Shown here: positions 37,540 through 49,028 of the stretch, one piece after another | How the letters are laid out: each line of letters opens with the position of its first letter | Position numbering within the stretch: the first letter of the stretch is position 1 | Source of the DNA: Strongylocentrotus purpuratus | Taxonomy: Eukaryota > Echinodermata > Echinoidea > Camarodonta > Strongylocentrotidae | Direction: 5' to 3' | Length of the DNA stretch: 64,000 bases | NCBI RefSeq assembly: GCF_000002235.5 | Contig: NW_022145554.1 | Span: 1,891,501 to 1,955,500, forward strand | Notes under the pieces: model-generated | What the model was told of the DNA's origin: nothing | What the model saw: the letters and a program-made list of their open reading frames with translations, nothing else | Database searches by the model: none | Translations under genes and position numbers: made by a program

Positions 37540-40500
37540 CTAAAATACCACTGCTAAGAGGAAACCCAAGAAACATAAAACGAGAAGCATAATCAATACA
37601 GTCCTGTTTCTGTCGACGTCTTCCAAACGTTTTAGTGCTCCAGGGCGAACCGTTTTCAATGCTATCCCATGTAGGAGATCTTCTCTACATTGGAGGATCC
37701 TTTGGCGGGCATCTGGTCTAGAGTGTGGACCTACCATTCTGTTCCAAGGTGGAAATGCTGGACTAAAGTAAAAGTGGTAAGCCAGTTTCGGATCTGACAA
37801 GAGCAGACTCCAGAAACTTGGTAGAGCCCCGATTGCTCGAGCAAGCTCGTCGTTGTAGGTAGTCGGGAGGATCTAGAACAGAAATAGAACAGTTAATGAT
37901 GGCGTTATTCATTTTAAATAAGCTGCTGATTGAGAAGAGTTTGTTGCGATATTACGAATCAAATTCACTGTGAAATGATCAGTGCAATTGTTGATATTAT
38001 AAACAAAAACAATATCGCACAATAACGAAATTGGGTCGACTTAGAAGAAATACAAAATAATGTTCCTATGATCAATGAGATGTACGTCCCGACTGATGAA
38101 TCAGCCCCTATAGACTATGCTCAAAATAGTGATCAATACAACGTAACAACAACATTCTGATCAAAAAGTGATCTCTTCGATAGGGGAAATATTGTTAAAT
38201 GCAAAATGGAGGGTTTTTTCAGCGCTTATTCATTGCAGAAAATGGTATGAGTAGTACCAACAGAATCACCTATTTATTATGCATAATGGCTAGAACTGCA
38301 GCCTTCCAAATTCTGGAAACTAAAAAATGAATTGTGTGCTCATTATGTTTCTATACATGCTATAGACCCGCATGAAAAAAATCTCTAAACAAAACAAAAA
38401 TCGTATAGAGATACCTTAGGTTGGTTTACACCATACTGTTTGACGACAGCGTCCTTTCTTCTTGTCACGTCCGCCATCATGTCTTGATGACTTGGTAGTT
38501 CAACCTCTTTCTTGAACACCTTGAGGGCGTACCGAACTTGCAGCTCCGCCGTCGGTCCTACTGCACCACGTGACCGGATGTAACCAATGGCCGCAAGCGT
38601 AGGGTGTGCAAGCCTGGGTGGTATGACGTGCATGTAAAGCTCTAATTGATTCGAGTTACCTGAACAAGACAAGAAATAAGCGCACTTCAATGAAATATTT
38701 ATCACGTAAGACTGTTAACGCTCGTCTATGAGTTTGCCCTTTAAAATATACTTTGATAATTTTTTTGAATGATTGCTTTATCTTTTATTCTACAATGAAA
38801 TCAGTTATTACTAAAAATAGTTTTCTGTCTGAGCAACTTCTTCCAAAGATAGGCAGAACTCGTTCTTAAAACGTGGAGGGGAATCATTATTGTACCTCAG
38901 ATTTTGTGAGCCTTTAAAAAAAAAGGGATTTTCTTTTTTTCTTTTTGTTGTTTGAGGGGTAGAATAAAAGACAAGTGTCATGGGGACATTTCATAATTAC
39001 CCCTCTGTCCTTGAATCGTGGGTTCCTCCGACTATACTTACAAACAGGCCGATATATTGTCCTTTGCTTGATAAATAAACATCGAATACATTATCAAACC
39101 TTGATTCTGTACATGAACATCTTACCCAATATATTTTCCTTCAGGAATGGAGTTGCTGGATTGTACCCCGTACCGTAAACGACACAATCTACATCATCCA
39201 AGTAAGAACCATCATCAAAGATGACCCTAGACCCTTCGAACCGTTGAAGACCACTCCGGACCACCACCTGCCCGCTCATGATCTTCATAGGGAGTTGGTC
39301 ATTTATCATGACGCTGTTGCTATTGGCGGGATGCTTGCTGCTCTGAATCCCGAGTGCTCTCCAGTCTAGCAAGGACTGCATTTTGATCCCTATCAAAGGT
39401 TTGAAGATCCAGCTAGGAATCAGATCTCTCCATCTTTGATTAACGTATGCGTCAGTGGGCATCCTGCCCATAATGCGGGGCACAATCCAAGCACCATCCC
39501 GCATACTGATGTATACCTAGAATATGATATTGAAACAAGGACAAAAAAAAAGAATTTTTGTTATATCAGTGAGTGGTAGATCCAGTATCTTGTTAACAAA
39601 AATATGGAATGAAAATGACTGAATAGACAGAAGAAAGGGGGTGATTCCGGAAAAAAAATCACACAACATTACTGAGGAGGCAATTTTGTTGTGTACTTAC
39701 GGTATGCCAATTTGGGTTTCCAAGGTGAGGCGGGAGAGGGCCGGGGGCAATGAATTGGCCAGTTGTGCCCCTCATTTTGGGACCATTTTGGGACCAATCT
39801 GTGGACTCTGGACATTGTCATATGGTTCTTTGGAATGCTAGATCTCTTAAGAAGAAGATGCACATGGTGTCAGACTTCGTAATTACACAACATGTGGATA
39901 TCTTGGCACTCACTGAAACATGGCTCACAGGAGATGAACGTGATGGCCGGGTCTTGTCCGATTTCTCCAATGACCTCCCATCTCATGAGTTAATTAGCTC
40001 ACCGAGAAGGAATAGATCAGGTGGTGGCGTTGGTGTATGCCTACATCGAAGCTTCAAAGTTCTTGGAAAGGACTTCGGAACTCTTGAATCCTTTGAATAT
40101 CTTAACATTCTCATTTCAGCTGACCGTCAAAAGCCTCTTCGCTTGGTGGTAATCTACAGACCACAGAGAACTATTGATCGACGATCAACATCTTCCATCT
40201 TTCTTGATGAATTCGCTACCTTTCTTGAAGGATTGGCATCTGAACGCAACCATCTTGTGATATGTGGTGACTTTAATTTTCATGTCAACGATGATAAAGA
40301 TCGAGAGGCTATGTTGTTTCTGGACTTGATTTCGTCAGCCAACTTGATCCAGCACGTTAACTTTCCCACCCATCAAAAGGGCCATACGTTGGACTTAATT
40401 CTTACAAGAGCGTCGGATGATGTGATTTCTAATGTTCACTCATCACAATTTCTTCCTTCAGACCACTCATCCGTCGGCTGCCAACTTAACATCAAGAAGC

Positions 40501-43500
40501 CGGATCCTATGAAAATTGACATCAGTTTTCGCAAACTGAAGGACATTGACATCCAAGCTTTCCGTGAGGATATTCTAGAGTCTGAACTTTATAGATCACC
40601 TGCTTCTGGTCTTGACCAGCAAGCTGTTCAATATAACAGGGTACTTCAAGCTCTACTTGATAAGCATGCCCCTCTGATTACTAGATGTGTAACTGCAAGG
40701 CCTCACTCTCGATGGTTTACCGATGATCTCCGTAAGAGTAAGCAGAGGGTAAGACAACTTGAGAGAAAATATCGTCTCTCCAGAGCCGAAATTGACCGCC
40801 AAATCCTGAAGGATGAATGTCGTCTCTACAGCAACCGACTTGCCATGGCTAAAAGGGAGTATTACTCTGAACAACTTGATGAATGTGATACCCATCAACT
40901 CTTTCAAAGAGTTGATCGTTTGTCTTCTACCTCCACAAGGATGGTCCTCCCGTCAGATGATGACCCTCGTCTATCTCTTGCCGATCGTTTCTGTAATTTC
41001 TTCAGCACCAAGATTGATGTCCTTGTCAGGTCTCTCGAGAGTCTACCTTCAAGTAATCTAGCCCATATCAGTTTTCGAAGCACTCTGCAATGTTTTGATG
41101 CCTTTTCTCCAATATCACAGGGCCAAGTTTGTGGACTGATCCTAAAGTCTCGTTCAACTTCCACCCGACACGACCCAATCCCTACTTGGCTGCTGAAGAA
41201 ATGCATTAATGAGTTAACCCCGGTTATAACATCTATTGTGAATGCTTCAATCACCAATGGTCATTTCCCTGATTCTCTCAAACATGCTCACGTGACTCCA
41301 CTCTTGAAGTCCACGAAGCTGAGTCCTGATGATCTAAAGAGCTACAGGCCTGTATCTAATCTTCAGTTCTTGGGAAAGACTGTAGAGAGAGTCGTGTTAA
41401 AACAAATCCAGGAGTATTTGTCCGAGCATAACCTATATTCTGAGATGCAATCAGGATACCGGCCATATCATAGTTGTGAAACTGCCCTGCTAAAAGTTTC
41501 AAATGACATTCTACTTTCCCTGGATAAAGGCGATGAAGCGATTCTGTTGCTGTTGGACTATTCTGCAGCCTTTGACACCGTGAGTCATGATGCCCTTCTA
41601 AGCCGTTTGCATGATAGATTTGGACTCAAAGACACAGCCTTGGAATGGTTTCGATCCTACCTCACTAACAGAACTCAGTCTGTTTTTGTTAGCGACTGTG
41701 AGTCACATGTCAGCTCTTCGAACTTCGGAGTACCCCAAGGATCTGTTATCGGTCCGTTAGCATTTACACTTTTCTCGTCTCCATTAGAGGATGTCATCAA
41801 ACACCATGGCATATCGTGTATGACTTATGCAGACGACACTCAAATTTACCTCGTGCTAAAGAAGGATAACCATGCTGTTGCTCTACAAAGACTCAGTGCA
41901 TGTTTTACAGACATTAAGAATTGGTCCATACAGAATGGATTGAAATTAAATGAAAATAAGACGGAGTGTATACACTTTCTTAGCAGACATAGGACGTGTA
42001 GTCCGATTGATGATGTATGTCTTGATGGTACTGACATAGAATGTTCTACAGGTGCTAGAAACCTTGGGGTCACATTTGATAATAATCTATCTCTGAAGAC
42101 TCATGTGAACAATGTATGCAGATCTGCCTCATTTGCGTTGCATAAAATCGGTAGCATCCGTCAGTTTCTTACTAAAAAGACCACCCAGAGACTTGTTCAG
42201 TCACTGGTCATGTCTCGTATTGACTTTTGCAACAGTCTTCTGTATGGTCTTCCTGATGCACAAATTAACAAATTGCAGAGAGTACAAAATTCAGCTGCTA
42301 GACTTATTGCAAAGCGTCGTTCACGTGAGTCCATCACTCCACTGTTGAGGGAGCTTCACATGCTAAGAGTCCGGGAACGAATTGATTTTAAGATCCTCTT
42401 GCTGACTTTCCAATGTTTGACAAAAACAGCTCCAGTCTACCTTCAAAGGCTGATATCAGAATACTTACCCTCCCGCAACCTGCGCTCAAACAAGAAATCA
42501 CTCTTAATAGTTCCTGCCACCAATACCCAGTCTTATGGTTCCCGAACTTTTTATGCAGCATCCCCTCAACTCTGGAACAATTTACCTCAATGTATAAAAC
42601 AAGCAGATTCAACAGACAAATTCAAATCCATGTTAAAAACCTACTTTTTTGTTAAATAGCCTTTTTCATTTGCATATGCAGCCCCCTCGATTGTCCACTA
42701 TCTATTATGTATAACTTAATATCTGGCTGTAATTCCTTCTCTTTCTATTTTTCTTAAGCGCTTAGAGACATATTTTGTGATAAGCGCTATACAAATGTTG
42801 TTAATTATTATTATTATTACTTGATAAACACTAGCGAATGCTCAGTGGACAAAGAATGATCTCTACATGACTATAGTCGAGATAGAGGAACTATATGCGA
42901 CTGTGATGGGGATGAACAGACGATGAAACCCCTTTCAGTCTGCTCCCCTCCTCCCAGAACCCTTTACCCCAAAGAACTAGAGGGTTTCAACCCCAAGGCT
43001 AGGCCATGTGTCCTCCACTGGACAGGGCTTGCGTAGTGTCTCAAGAAGAAGAAGAAGAATGATTGCAGACCATGTTGGTGTGTTGGTTGGTATGTATATA
43101 TATCAGCAAAAGTACACATTTTTACCTCACGTGTTTTTCGAGTGCGTTTCGAAACTTAAGTGAAAAGGGACATGCGCGAATTCCTGATACAAATTGCCCC
43201 TTTTTGTGAGTAAAATATGTCATCCATTTTAAAATAATTTTTACAAGAAATTATGGCCATTTCGTGATATCCCCGTAACCATAAGGATTAATAATATTTA
43301 CCTTCTTAGCATGATCACTACTCAGAATGGCAATATCTCCGGCAGAATGTGAAGCCCCTGTAAAATAAAAGAAGTTGGACAAAATACAAATATTATCTAG
43401 TTCTCAAAATAAAATATTACCTAAACAATAATACATACAACCTGTCAACTTTGCAACGTTTATCATATGGTTTTCATGTTCTGTTTTGTTTTAATCTTGT

Positions 43501-46500
43501 TTCGTTTTTGTTTAACTTGGGATAAACATACAAAATTACCACCCGAAATATTGAAGGGTGTGTCAAGTCAAAGTCCTCTTTTATGCCGCCTGACAAGCAA
43601 GAAACACATTTTTAGAGCTCATGGTGGAAGATAGATTATTGGAGTGATATGCTCATATCCATGGGTGTCGATCCGTAACTGATACCTATTCATCAGGGGG
43701 GGGGGGGGGGGTGATCTATTCATTCATCCCCCCCCCTGATGAATAGGTATTACGTAAGTATCGACACCCATGCTCATATCTAAAGTACACACTATAGTTA
43801 CATGCATGCTATAATCCAAAAACATATCTGTTTGTTCTGGGATATAACAATTGTTCTCTTTCATTTTCGTATTTTCTCTCGTACTAGTTTTTAATCTTTT
43901 TTTGTACAACGCAGACGTTATTAATGTGATTCCACCTTTGGCACTATAGGGCGCCTTGAACATTTGATTTTAAGTGGATTTGGTGTCTTATAAATGTTAT
44001 ATTATCAGTATGATCGCTATTATTATCATCATCATTACTATCATTTTTTGAAATTATCATTATCATCATCATCATTATCGTTGTTATTATGTTCACCATC
44101 ACAAATTCACAATTATTTACCAACGACTAGGATTGTCTTGTCTTTGAAGTTTTGCCCACATCTGAATTGACTGCCATGTAAAATTTGACGACGGAACTCA
44201 TTTTGACCAGGGTAATTCGGAACTATACCGGACGAGTACATTCCGGTACATACCATAACAGCATCAAATATCTGTAGTGAAAGAGAAAAATCGTATAATA
44301 CTAGTATATAAAGCTGGTTCAAAGTCGGGAGTGATTTATAACAGCTCCATTGAGATATAAACAACATAAAAATTGACTTTGATAAAGGTTCAATTCAATT
44401 CAATTAAAATGAACATTTATTTTCTTCCATTCAATTCGACAACATATTTGACATCTGTTCAAACAAATACAATTTATACGTAGGAACATAAAATATAAGG
44501 ATTGCAAACATCGTGGAGCTTCATATTAACTTCATATTTAAAAAAAAAAAAAAAAGGGGGGGGGGCATGATAATCGCTTGAACAGAATTCTGCCCCTTCA
44601 CTGTTTACTATCTAGACAGGCTATCGACACTACTTTTAAAATATTATATTTTAATTAAAACCAATTAATTTCAAGTAAACTGATAAAGCTCCATTTTATT
44701 TGAAGCGTTACAGTTTCAGCTGATTGACACGGTTTTAGATCTGGAGGCGCTTACAAAATTACCTCTGATTGGGGCTGCCCATCCTCGTGTTGGGTACACA
44801 CATTCCATCTTCCCGTTTCGCGAAAATCTGGAGTCTTCGTTACCTCTACGACTGTTGTGTTGAACTGGATATGCTTGATCAGATCAAACTCCTCAGCGTA
44901 CCTAATATAATAATTCCTTACGTCTTCCCTCTGTGAAGGAATCAAGTTATCAGATCATAATTTATTCAGCGTTGTTTTCAGATATAGTCTAGAGAAAGAA
45001 TGAGCAGATGCAATCCCTCAATCCAAAAAAAAAAAAAACGTTTTGCAATTTCAATTTCACTGATTAAAAATGGTTTCAATAGTTCTCACATTTAAAAGAA
45101 CATTAACATTAATTTATTTTTCAATAAGTAAAGTTTAAGAAGTTTCACTCTTTTCTTATGATGCTTACGTTCTTTCTTTCATTATTATAAGAACCCGATG
45201 TTAATACCTTAAACTTACGGATTGGCGCGCAGACCTTTAGGTTCAAATTCCACATTAAACAATAATCATAATAGTTATGGTATATCATTGTGTAAATTAA
45301 CCAAAGGATCTGTCCGCTCAAAATTTACATGCATTTTTTGTACACCTGCGTCATGCTGGGTGTTCCTTTTACTCCTATAAAATGCATTCAAATTGAATTG
45401 GATATACTTAATGCTTAAATAACTGAAGGTAACTTGACAAAATCATCAAGTAACGGAGTCATTTAACATGTCAAGCTCATGTTCTTTTTATTTTAAATTT
45501 TCATCATTGATGCGTTAATCATTGATGCGTTCTATTTACCAATGGATATGGTGGAATGTGTCTTTGAAATGAGAAATCACTGAAAGCCATCATCTCCTTG
45601 TTCACGTTTGTGACGAGTCCATCATAGATACCAGCTGGTCCGGTCGGATCGGATCCTACTTCTTCATTGTAAACCCAGGTGCCACCTATTATACCAGAAA
45701 TTAATTCAAATGAAAATGAAAAAGCAGAGCAAGACTATAGACGAAAGTTACTTTTTTAAATACTTTAGGATATATATGCTAGGTGAAAGTAGAACATAAT
45801 TATAATATATATAATTATGAAGTAGTACTTCACTTGAAGAAAACATCTGAAAACATATACAAGTACAATACTTTATAATTTGTTGATTGACTATTAAAGG
45901 GACAGCGCTTGTACCCTCTGAAAAAGGCGCTTTGTAAATCCAAATGTTATTATCATTGTTATTATTATTATAATTTGAGAAATCAAAAGAGATTAAGAGA
46001 GTAATAATTTGTGTCGCCCGGCCTTTCCGTGTTCCTCCTTACTGTTTCCTTCTACAGAGGTTGCAAAAATTGTTTCAGCCGGGAGTCGAACCAAGGCCTT
46101 AACCACCTTACCGCAGAGACGGGTCGGCCCCTCAGAGAGAAAAAAAAGGAATAATTAACCCGTTCTCGTGGTATATATAATGAAGTATATAGACTGCCAG
46201 AGGAAAATGCTGTAAGCCAACGACAGTTTGAGTGTTTTTAATGATATACGTTTCACAATTTTTCGAGAGTCTGTATGTGATATGTTATCAATTGATACAC
46301 GGTATCGTGTATTTCGTTTTTGTTTATTTGTTTATTTTTTATTTCTACGTTTTCAAAATAATACATAATAGAGAAATTAGCTCTAATATACTATAGCATC
46401 GGCATATTCACACGGTCGATATATTTCTCTGGTATTACCTCAGTCGCACTGCGGCCAAACCGACTTCAAACCGACTCCTAACCGACCTATATAATATATC

Positions 46501-46883
46501 TGTTCTGTCTGTTGTCTGTTTGTTGTCGATCTTGTCAGTTTGACTATAAGGTACTATAAGCCTAGTCATTGTAATACAAACAGTACACTCGTAGGTAGGC
46601 CTTTATCACGCCTGGTATATCTCCCCCTATTGTTCATAGACCGGGTTCACGTCGGTTCACGTCGATACACGGCCGCTACGTGCACAATGTACAGTCAAGG
46701 AGATATCAGCTATTGAATTCTACGTGCATACATGCAGTCATACGGGACATTATTTATATATACTTTACCTAGTTGTTTGACCTTTTCGAAACACACGGGT
46801 TGTAGCCCTTCCTCGAGACATGTTTTTATCGCAACAAGACCGGAAACTCCAGCTCCTATGATAGCCACTCTCTTCCCGTTCAT
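37540..46883 (-). CDS. Flavin-containing monooxygenase (FMO1-5-like), complete, 8 exons
   Basis: Exons 46769-46883, 45540-45685, 44763-44930, 44121-44271, 43302-43357, 39126-39516, 38415-38659 and 37540-37872 join in phase to 1605 bp (534 aa; vertebrate FMOs are about 532-558). The start is ATG at 46881-46883 with A at -3. FAD motif GAGVSG is at residues 10-15; the FMO signature [11 protein letters not shown] at 169-179 carries Arg at the usual Gly. The second Rossmann motif at 194-201 is GASHSAGD rather than the usual GxGNSGxD. YGTGYNP is at 326-332. The C-terminus ends in a hydrophobic anchor ([14 protein letters not shown]), as in ER-bound FMOs. The family oxygenates soft nucleophiles or, for some members, does Baeyer-Villiger reactions using NADPH and O2; substrate unknown here. 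Intron 5 (3.8 kb) contains an antisense LINE. It is divergent to the serpin gene 10 kb away. Confidence 0.94.
39690..42818 (+). mobile_element. CR1/L2-group LINE insertion
   Basis: The element comprises the 969-codon ORF2, about 85 bp of unique 3' UTR, a conserved 3' end (AAGCGCTTAGAGACATATTT, then AAGCGCTATACAAATGTTG) and an (ATT)n tail ending near 42818. The left border is approximate, because I see no target duplication; CR1/L2 insertions often lack clear ones. Related 3' ends recur across the window. Confidence 0.8.
39750..42659 (+). CDS. LINE ORF2: endonuclease plus reverse transcriptase, uninterrupted 969 codons
   Basis: A single open frame encodes an APE-type endonuclease then a reverse transcriptase. 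Endonuclease landmarks: [38 protein letters not shown] and SDHSS. RT landmarks: [52 protein letters not shown] and the catalytic [10 protein letters not shown], with LKLNENKTE after it. The C-terminal part carries [14 protein letters not shown] and [16 protein letters not shown]. It fits the CR1/L2 group of LINEs; the exact clade is uncertain. No upstream ORF1 is present, so the element is 5'-truncated or of a single-ORF type. It lies antisense in FMO intron 5. The intact frame means a recent insertion. Confidence 0.93.
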   Translation: MNWPVVPLILGPFWDQSVDSGHCHMVLWNARSLKKKMHMVSDFVITQHVDILALTETWLTGDERDGRVLSDFSNDLPSHELISSPRRNRSGGGVGVCLHRSFKVLGKDFGTLESFEYLNILISADRQKPLRLVVIYRPQRTIDRRSTSSIFLDEFATFLEGLASERNHLVICGDFNFHVNDDKDREAMLFLDLISSANLIQHVNFPTHQKGHTLDLILTRASDDVISNVHSSQFLPSDHSSVGCQLNIKKPDPMKIDISFRKLKDIDIQAFREDILESELYRSPASGLDQQAVQYNRVLQALLDKHAPLITRCVTARPHSRWFTDDLRKSKQRVRQLERKYRLSRAEIDRQILKDECRLYSNRLAMAKREYYSEQLDECDTHQLFQRVDRLSSTSTRMVLPSDDDPRLSLADRFCNFFSTKIDVLVRSLESLPSSNLAHISFRSTLQCFDAFSPISQGQVCGLILKSRSTSTRHDPIPTWLLKKCINELTPVITSIVNASITNGHFPDSLKHAHVTPLLKSTKLSPDDLKSYRPVSNLQFLGKTVERVVLKQIQEYLSEHNLYSEMQSGYRPYHSCETALLKVSNDILLSLDKGDEAILLLLDYSAAFDTVSHDALLSRLHDRFGLKDTALEWFRSYLTNRTQSVFVSDCESHVSSSNFGVPQGSVIGPLAFTLFSSPLEDVIKHHGISCMTYADDTQIYLVLKKDNHAVALQRLSACFTDIKNWSIQNGLKLNENKTECIHFLSRHRTCSPIDDVCLDGTDIECSTGARNLGVTFDNNLSLKTHVNNVCRSASFALHKIGSIRQFLTKKTTQRLVQSLVMSRIDFCNSLLYGLPDAQINKLQRVQNSAARLIAKRRSRESITPLLRELHMLRVRERIDFKILLLTFQCLTKTAPVYLQRLISEYLPSRNLRSNKKSLLIVPATNTQSYGSRTFYAASPQLWNNLPQCIKQADSTDKFKSMLKTYFFVK
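42819..43090. repeat. Unclassified repeat-like segment ending in (AAG)n
   Basis: Sequence directly after the LINE tail, with CCTCCCAGAACCC, CCAAAGAACTAGAGGG and an (AAG)4-5 stretch near 43048. It looks like the 3' portion of another retroposon, but I cannot name it. Confidence 0.3.
43660..43772. mobile_element. Tiny hAT-like foldback MITE, 113 bp, with G-run/C-run centre
   Basis: Ends CATGGGTGTCGAT and the inverse, continuing as a near-palindrome (GATACCTATTCATCAGG paired with CCTGATGAATAGGTAT). Between the arms lie a 16-G run and a 9-C run. An 8-bp duplication CTCATATC flanks it (43652-43659 and 43773-43780), as in hAT insertions. It lies in FMO intron 4. Confidence 0.85.
45893..45973 (+). 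mobile_element. CR1/L2-type LINE 3' tail remnant
   Basis: ACAGCGCTTGTACCCTCTG, then AAAGGCGCTTTGTAAAT and an ATT-rich tail, matching the other L2-like ends. It is in FMO intron 1. Confidence 0.5.
46012..46135 (-). mobile_element. Probable tRNA-derived SINE remnant
   Basis: On the minus strand it reads GCGGTAAGGTGGTTAAGGCC, then GGTTCGACTCCCGGCT, an A-box-like and a B-box-like element too close together for a real tRNA. This suggests a decayed SINE head in FMO intron 1. Confidence 0.4.
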
Positions 46884-47339
46884 TTTGGCGCCGTGTATAT
46901 TAGACCTCTTCCACTCCAACCAAATACAAGTATGAAACCGTAAACATCAAAATATAGTTTACCGGTGAGCCATCGCAATATTTTACTAATTTTTAGTAGA
47001 TCATTATGCTTGCATCAGCACGTTCTATTCCAAGTGTATTATATGAAAAACAATATATCAATTTTGTTTACTCAATTCATGTCTACTAGCTAGCTCCAAC
47101 CAGTGTTCGAGTACGTTGGAGTGGACTTTGTACCGATGTCGTTTCGAATCAAAGTTCGCACCAGTAGCGCAGGGGCTATTTTTAACGTTTAACTTTGAAT
47201 CCGCGGCTCGAGATTTTATGCAGACGGCCCGGCCCCCTCTATTCGATAACGTTTGCCAAGCCTTCTGGAATGACCCCAAATCTCCCGATTACAGTTTTCT
47301 CTTATTCGTCGTTACTGTCACCATAGACGGTGGTAGGTC

Positions 47340-47690
47340 TATGCTGTCACTAAGCACCATTTCCTTGTCTTTCCCCCTTTCTCAGCCGACTTTTCTCTCC
47401 CCCACCCATGTATGTTCCCTCTCTTTGAAAGCACCCCTATATCTCCGGTGGAAACACAAATTCGGACCCTCCGACCGCGGAGTGGGAGGGAGGGAGGGAG
47501 GGGGGGGGGGGGGGGGTTCTTCTTTTGCTTTTCTCCTTTTTTTCTCTCATTGTCTCTGTTTCTTTTCTCTTCTCCTTTTTTTCTCTTCTTTTCTTCCTCT
47601 TTTTTCCTTTCTTTTTTTTGCGCCGCCAATAGGGGGGGGGGGGGGGGGGCGTTTCGGCCCCCTGGATCCGCCACTGCATTATGAATCCCG
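47340..47690. mobile_element. Purine/pyrimidine-rich hAT-like fragment
   Basis: Two long G-runs (47500-47516, 47632-47649) bracket a TTTCTC-rich tract. The right end reads CCCCCTGGATCCGCCACTG, the inverse of the CAGTGGCGGATCCAGGG-type terminus shared by neighbouring elements. The left end is not identified. The start is approximate. Confidence 0.5.
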
Positions 47691-47851
47691 ATTTTCGAAT
47701 CATCAGGAAAGAGTTGCAATTCACCGATTTCAGATAACACACTGCGCGATATCGAGAGCGCAACATAACAGCTATCGTAAATCATCTCGCGAACACCCGC
47801 TGAGTTTACGAGGCGGCTTCGAAACTCGCTCAGACCATGGACCCTATGCTC

Positions 47852-47985
47852 TATGGAAAGCCGTTGGTGACTTTATTCACGTGCCCCAGACGTATGGAAC
47901 GCGGCACACGTCTGCTAAATTGACCAATCACCGCCTGTTATTTAGCAGGCGCGTGCAAGGTGCGATAGCACACGCCTGTTACTTT
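47852..47985 (-). repeat. 134-bp GC-rich block, inverted copy A (upstream of FMO)
   Basis: Identical base for base to the reverse complement of 56219-56352. It contains an E-box CACGTG, a CCAAT motif, and three short hairpins: CAGACGT/ACGTCTG, CGCCTG/CAGGCG, and CAGGCGCGTGC paired with GCACACGCCTG. It lies about 1 kb upstream of the FMO start. It has the same orientation relative to FMO as copy B has to the serpin gene. Flanking similarity (for example CAGACGGATG and GCTCAGACCAT) extends further but is patchy. Confidence 0.85.
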
Positions 47986-48140
47986 GCCAGACGGATGCGC
48001 AGAACGCTCGTAAATTGAATTTTAAGACAACCAATCAAGTCCGCTGTTACAAAGCTGCTCAGCTCAGTACGTACGGCGCCTGTTCGCTATTACAAAACTG
48101 ATCAGGTCAGTACATATTGGATAGGGGACATACCCACGGC

Positions 48141-48845
48141 CAGGCACGGATCCAGGGGGGCCGAAGGGGTCTCCCCCCCTCTCCCCCGCCAAAAAAGAGA
48201 GAGAGCTAGAGAAAGAAGGAACAGAAGTGAAGGGGAAAGAGGAGAGAAAGGAAAGAAAGAAGAGGAAAGAAAAGAGGGGGGGAAGAGATCAGCGGGGGGG
48301 GGGGGGGGGGGCGACTGAGGGCCTTGCCTCCGAGGCTGTTGCCCCCCTCCCCTCTCCCCCCAAAAAGAGAGAAGGAAGGAAAGGGAAATAAAAAAGAGAA
48401 GAGGAGTCAAAGGAAAGGGGGGGGGGGAGGAATAAGAAAAGTAATGAAGGAGGATTATCAGTTACGATTTTCTCGCCAACAATTTGTTTATCCTCAGGGG
48501 GGGGGGGGGACAAAAAAAAGAGAGTAGGAAGGGAAAAGGACAGAGGAGAGCTAAAGGGAAAAAAAAAAGGAAAAAAGAAAAGAAACAGGTGAAAAGAAAG
48601 GGAGGGGGGTCAGATGCAATTAATCCAGCCAACAACATGTGGTTCGGGTAGGGGGTGAAAGGCCTTTGCCTCCCCCCAGCAAACTTTAAAAAGAGAGAAG
48701 GAAGGGAAGGGGAAGGGAAAGAGATGAGAAAGGGAAAGAAAAAAAAAGAGGAAGAAGAAAGGTAGGGGAGATCAGTTGCGATTTTTCCCGCCATCAAGGT
48801 GTGGATCGGGGGCGAAAGGCCCTTGTCTCCCCCTCCCCCCTCAGC

Positions 48846-48881
<36 letters not shown>

Positions 48882-49025
48882 AAGAAGGGAAGGAGGGAAT
48901 GGGAAAGAGGAGAGAAAGGGAAAGAAAATAAAGAGTAAGAGGAAAAGAAAAGGGGGAAAAGATAATTATGGTTTCGCGCTCATCTCGCCTCCCCCAAACG
49001 AGACCAAGCGCCAGATACGCCACTA
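48141..49025. repeat. Purine-rich satellite, about 160-170 bp units, five copies
   Basis: The anchor CGAAAGGCCCTTGTCTCCCC (variants) recurs near 48161, 48321, 48657 and 48816, with a more diverged copy near 48490. Each anchor is followed by C-rich, then GAGAGA/GGAAAG-rich sequence, and in later units by ATCAGTTGCGATTTTTCCCG. The block opens with CAGGCACGGATCCAGGGGGG, a terminus like those of the hAT-type elements nearby. Related units lie at 50700-51200. Confidence 0.75.
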
Positions 49026-49028
49026 GAC

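Noticed and set aside
46884-46919. Twelve-residue N-terminal extension of FMO
   Set aside because: Its first codon is TTG, while ATG 46881-46883 has good context and matches FMO N-termini ([12 protein letters not shown]).
47116-48018. 300-codon open frame on plus strand
   Set aside because: It runs through G-runs, TTTCTC tracts and the 134-bp block; the translation is low complexity (poly-Gly, Ser/Leu/Phe) with no family resemblance.
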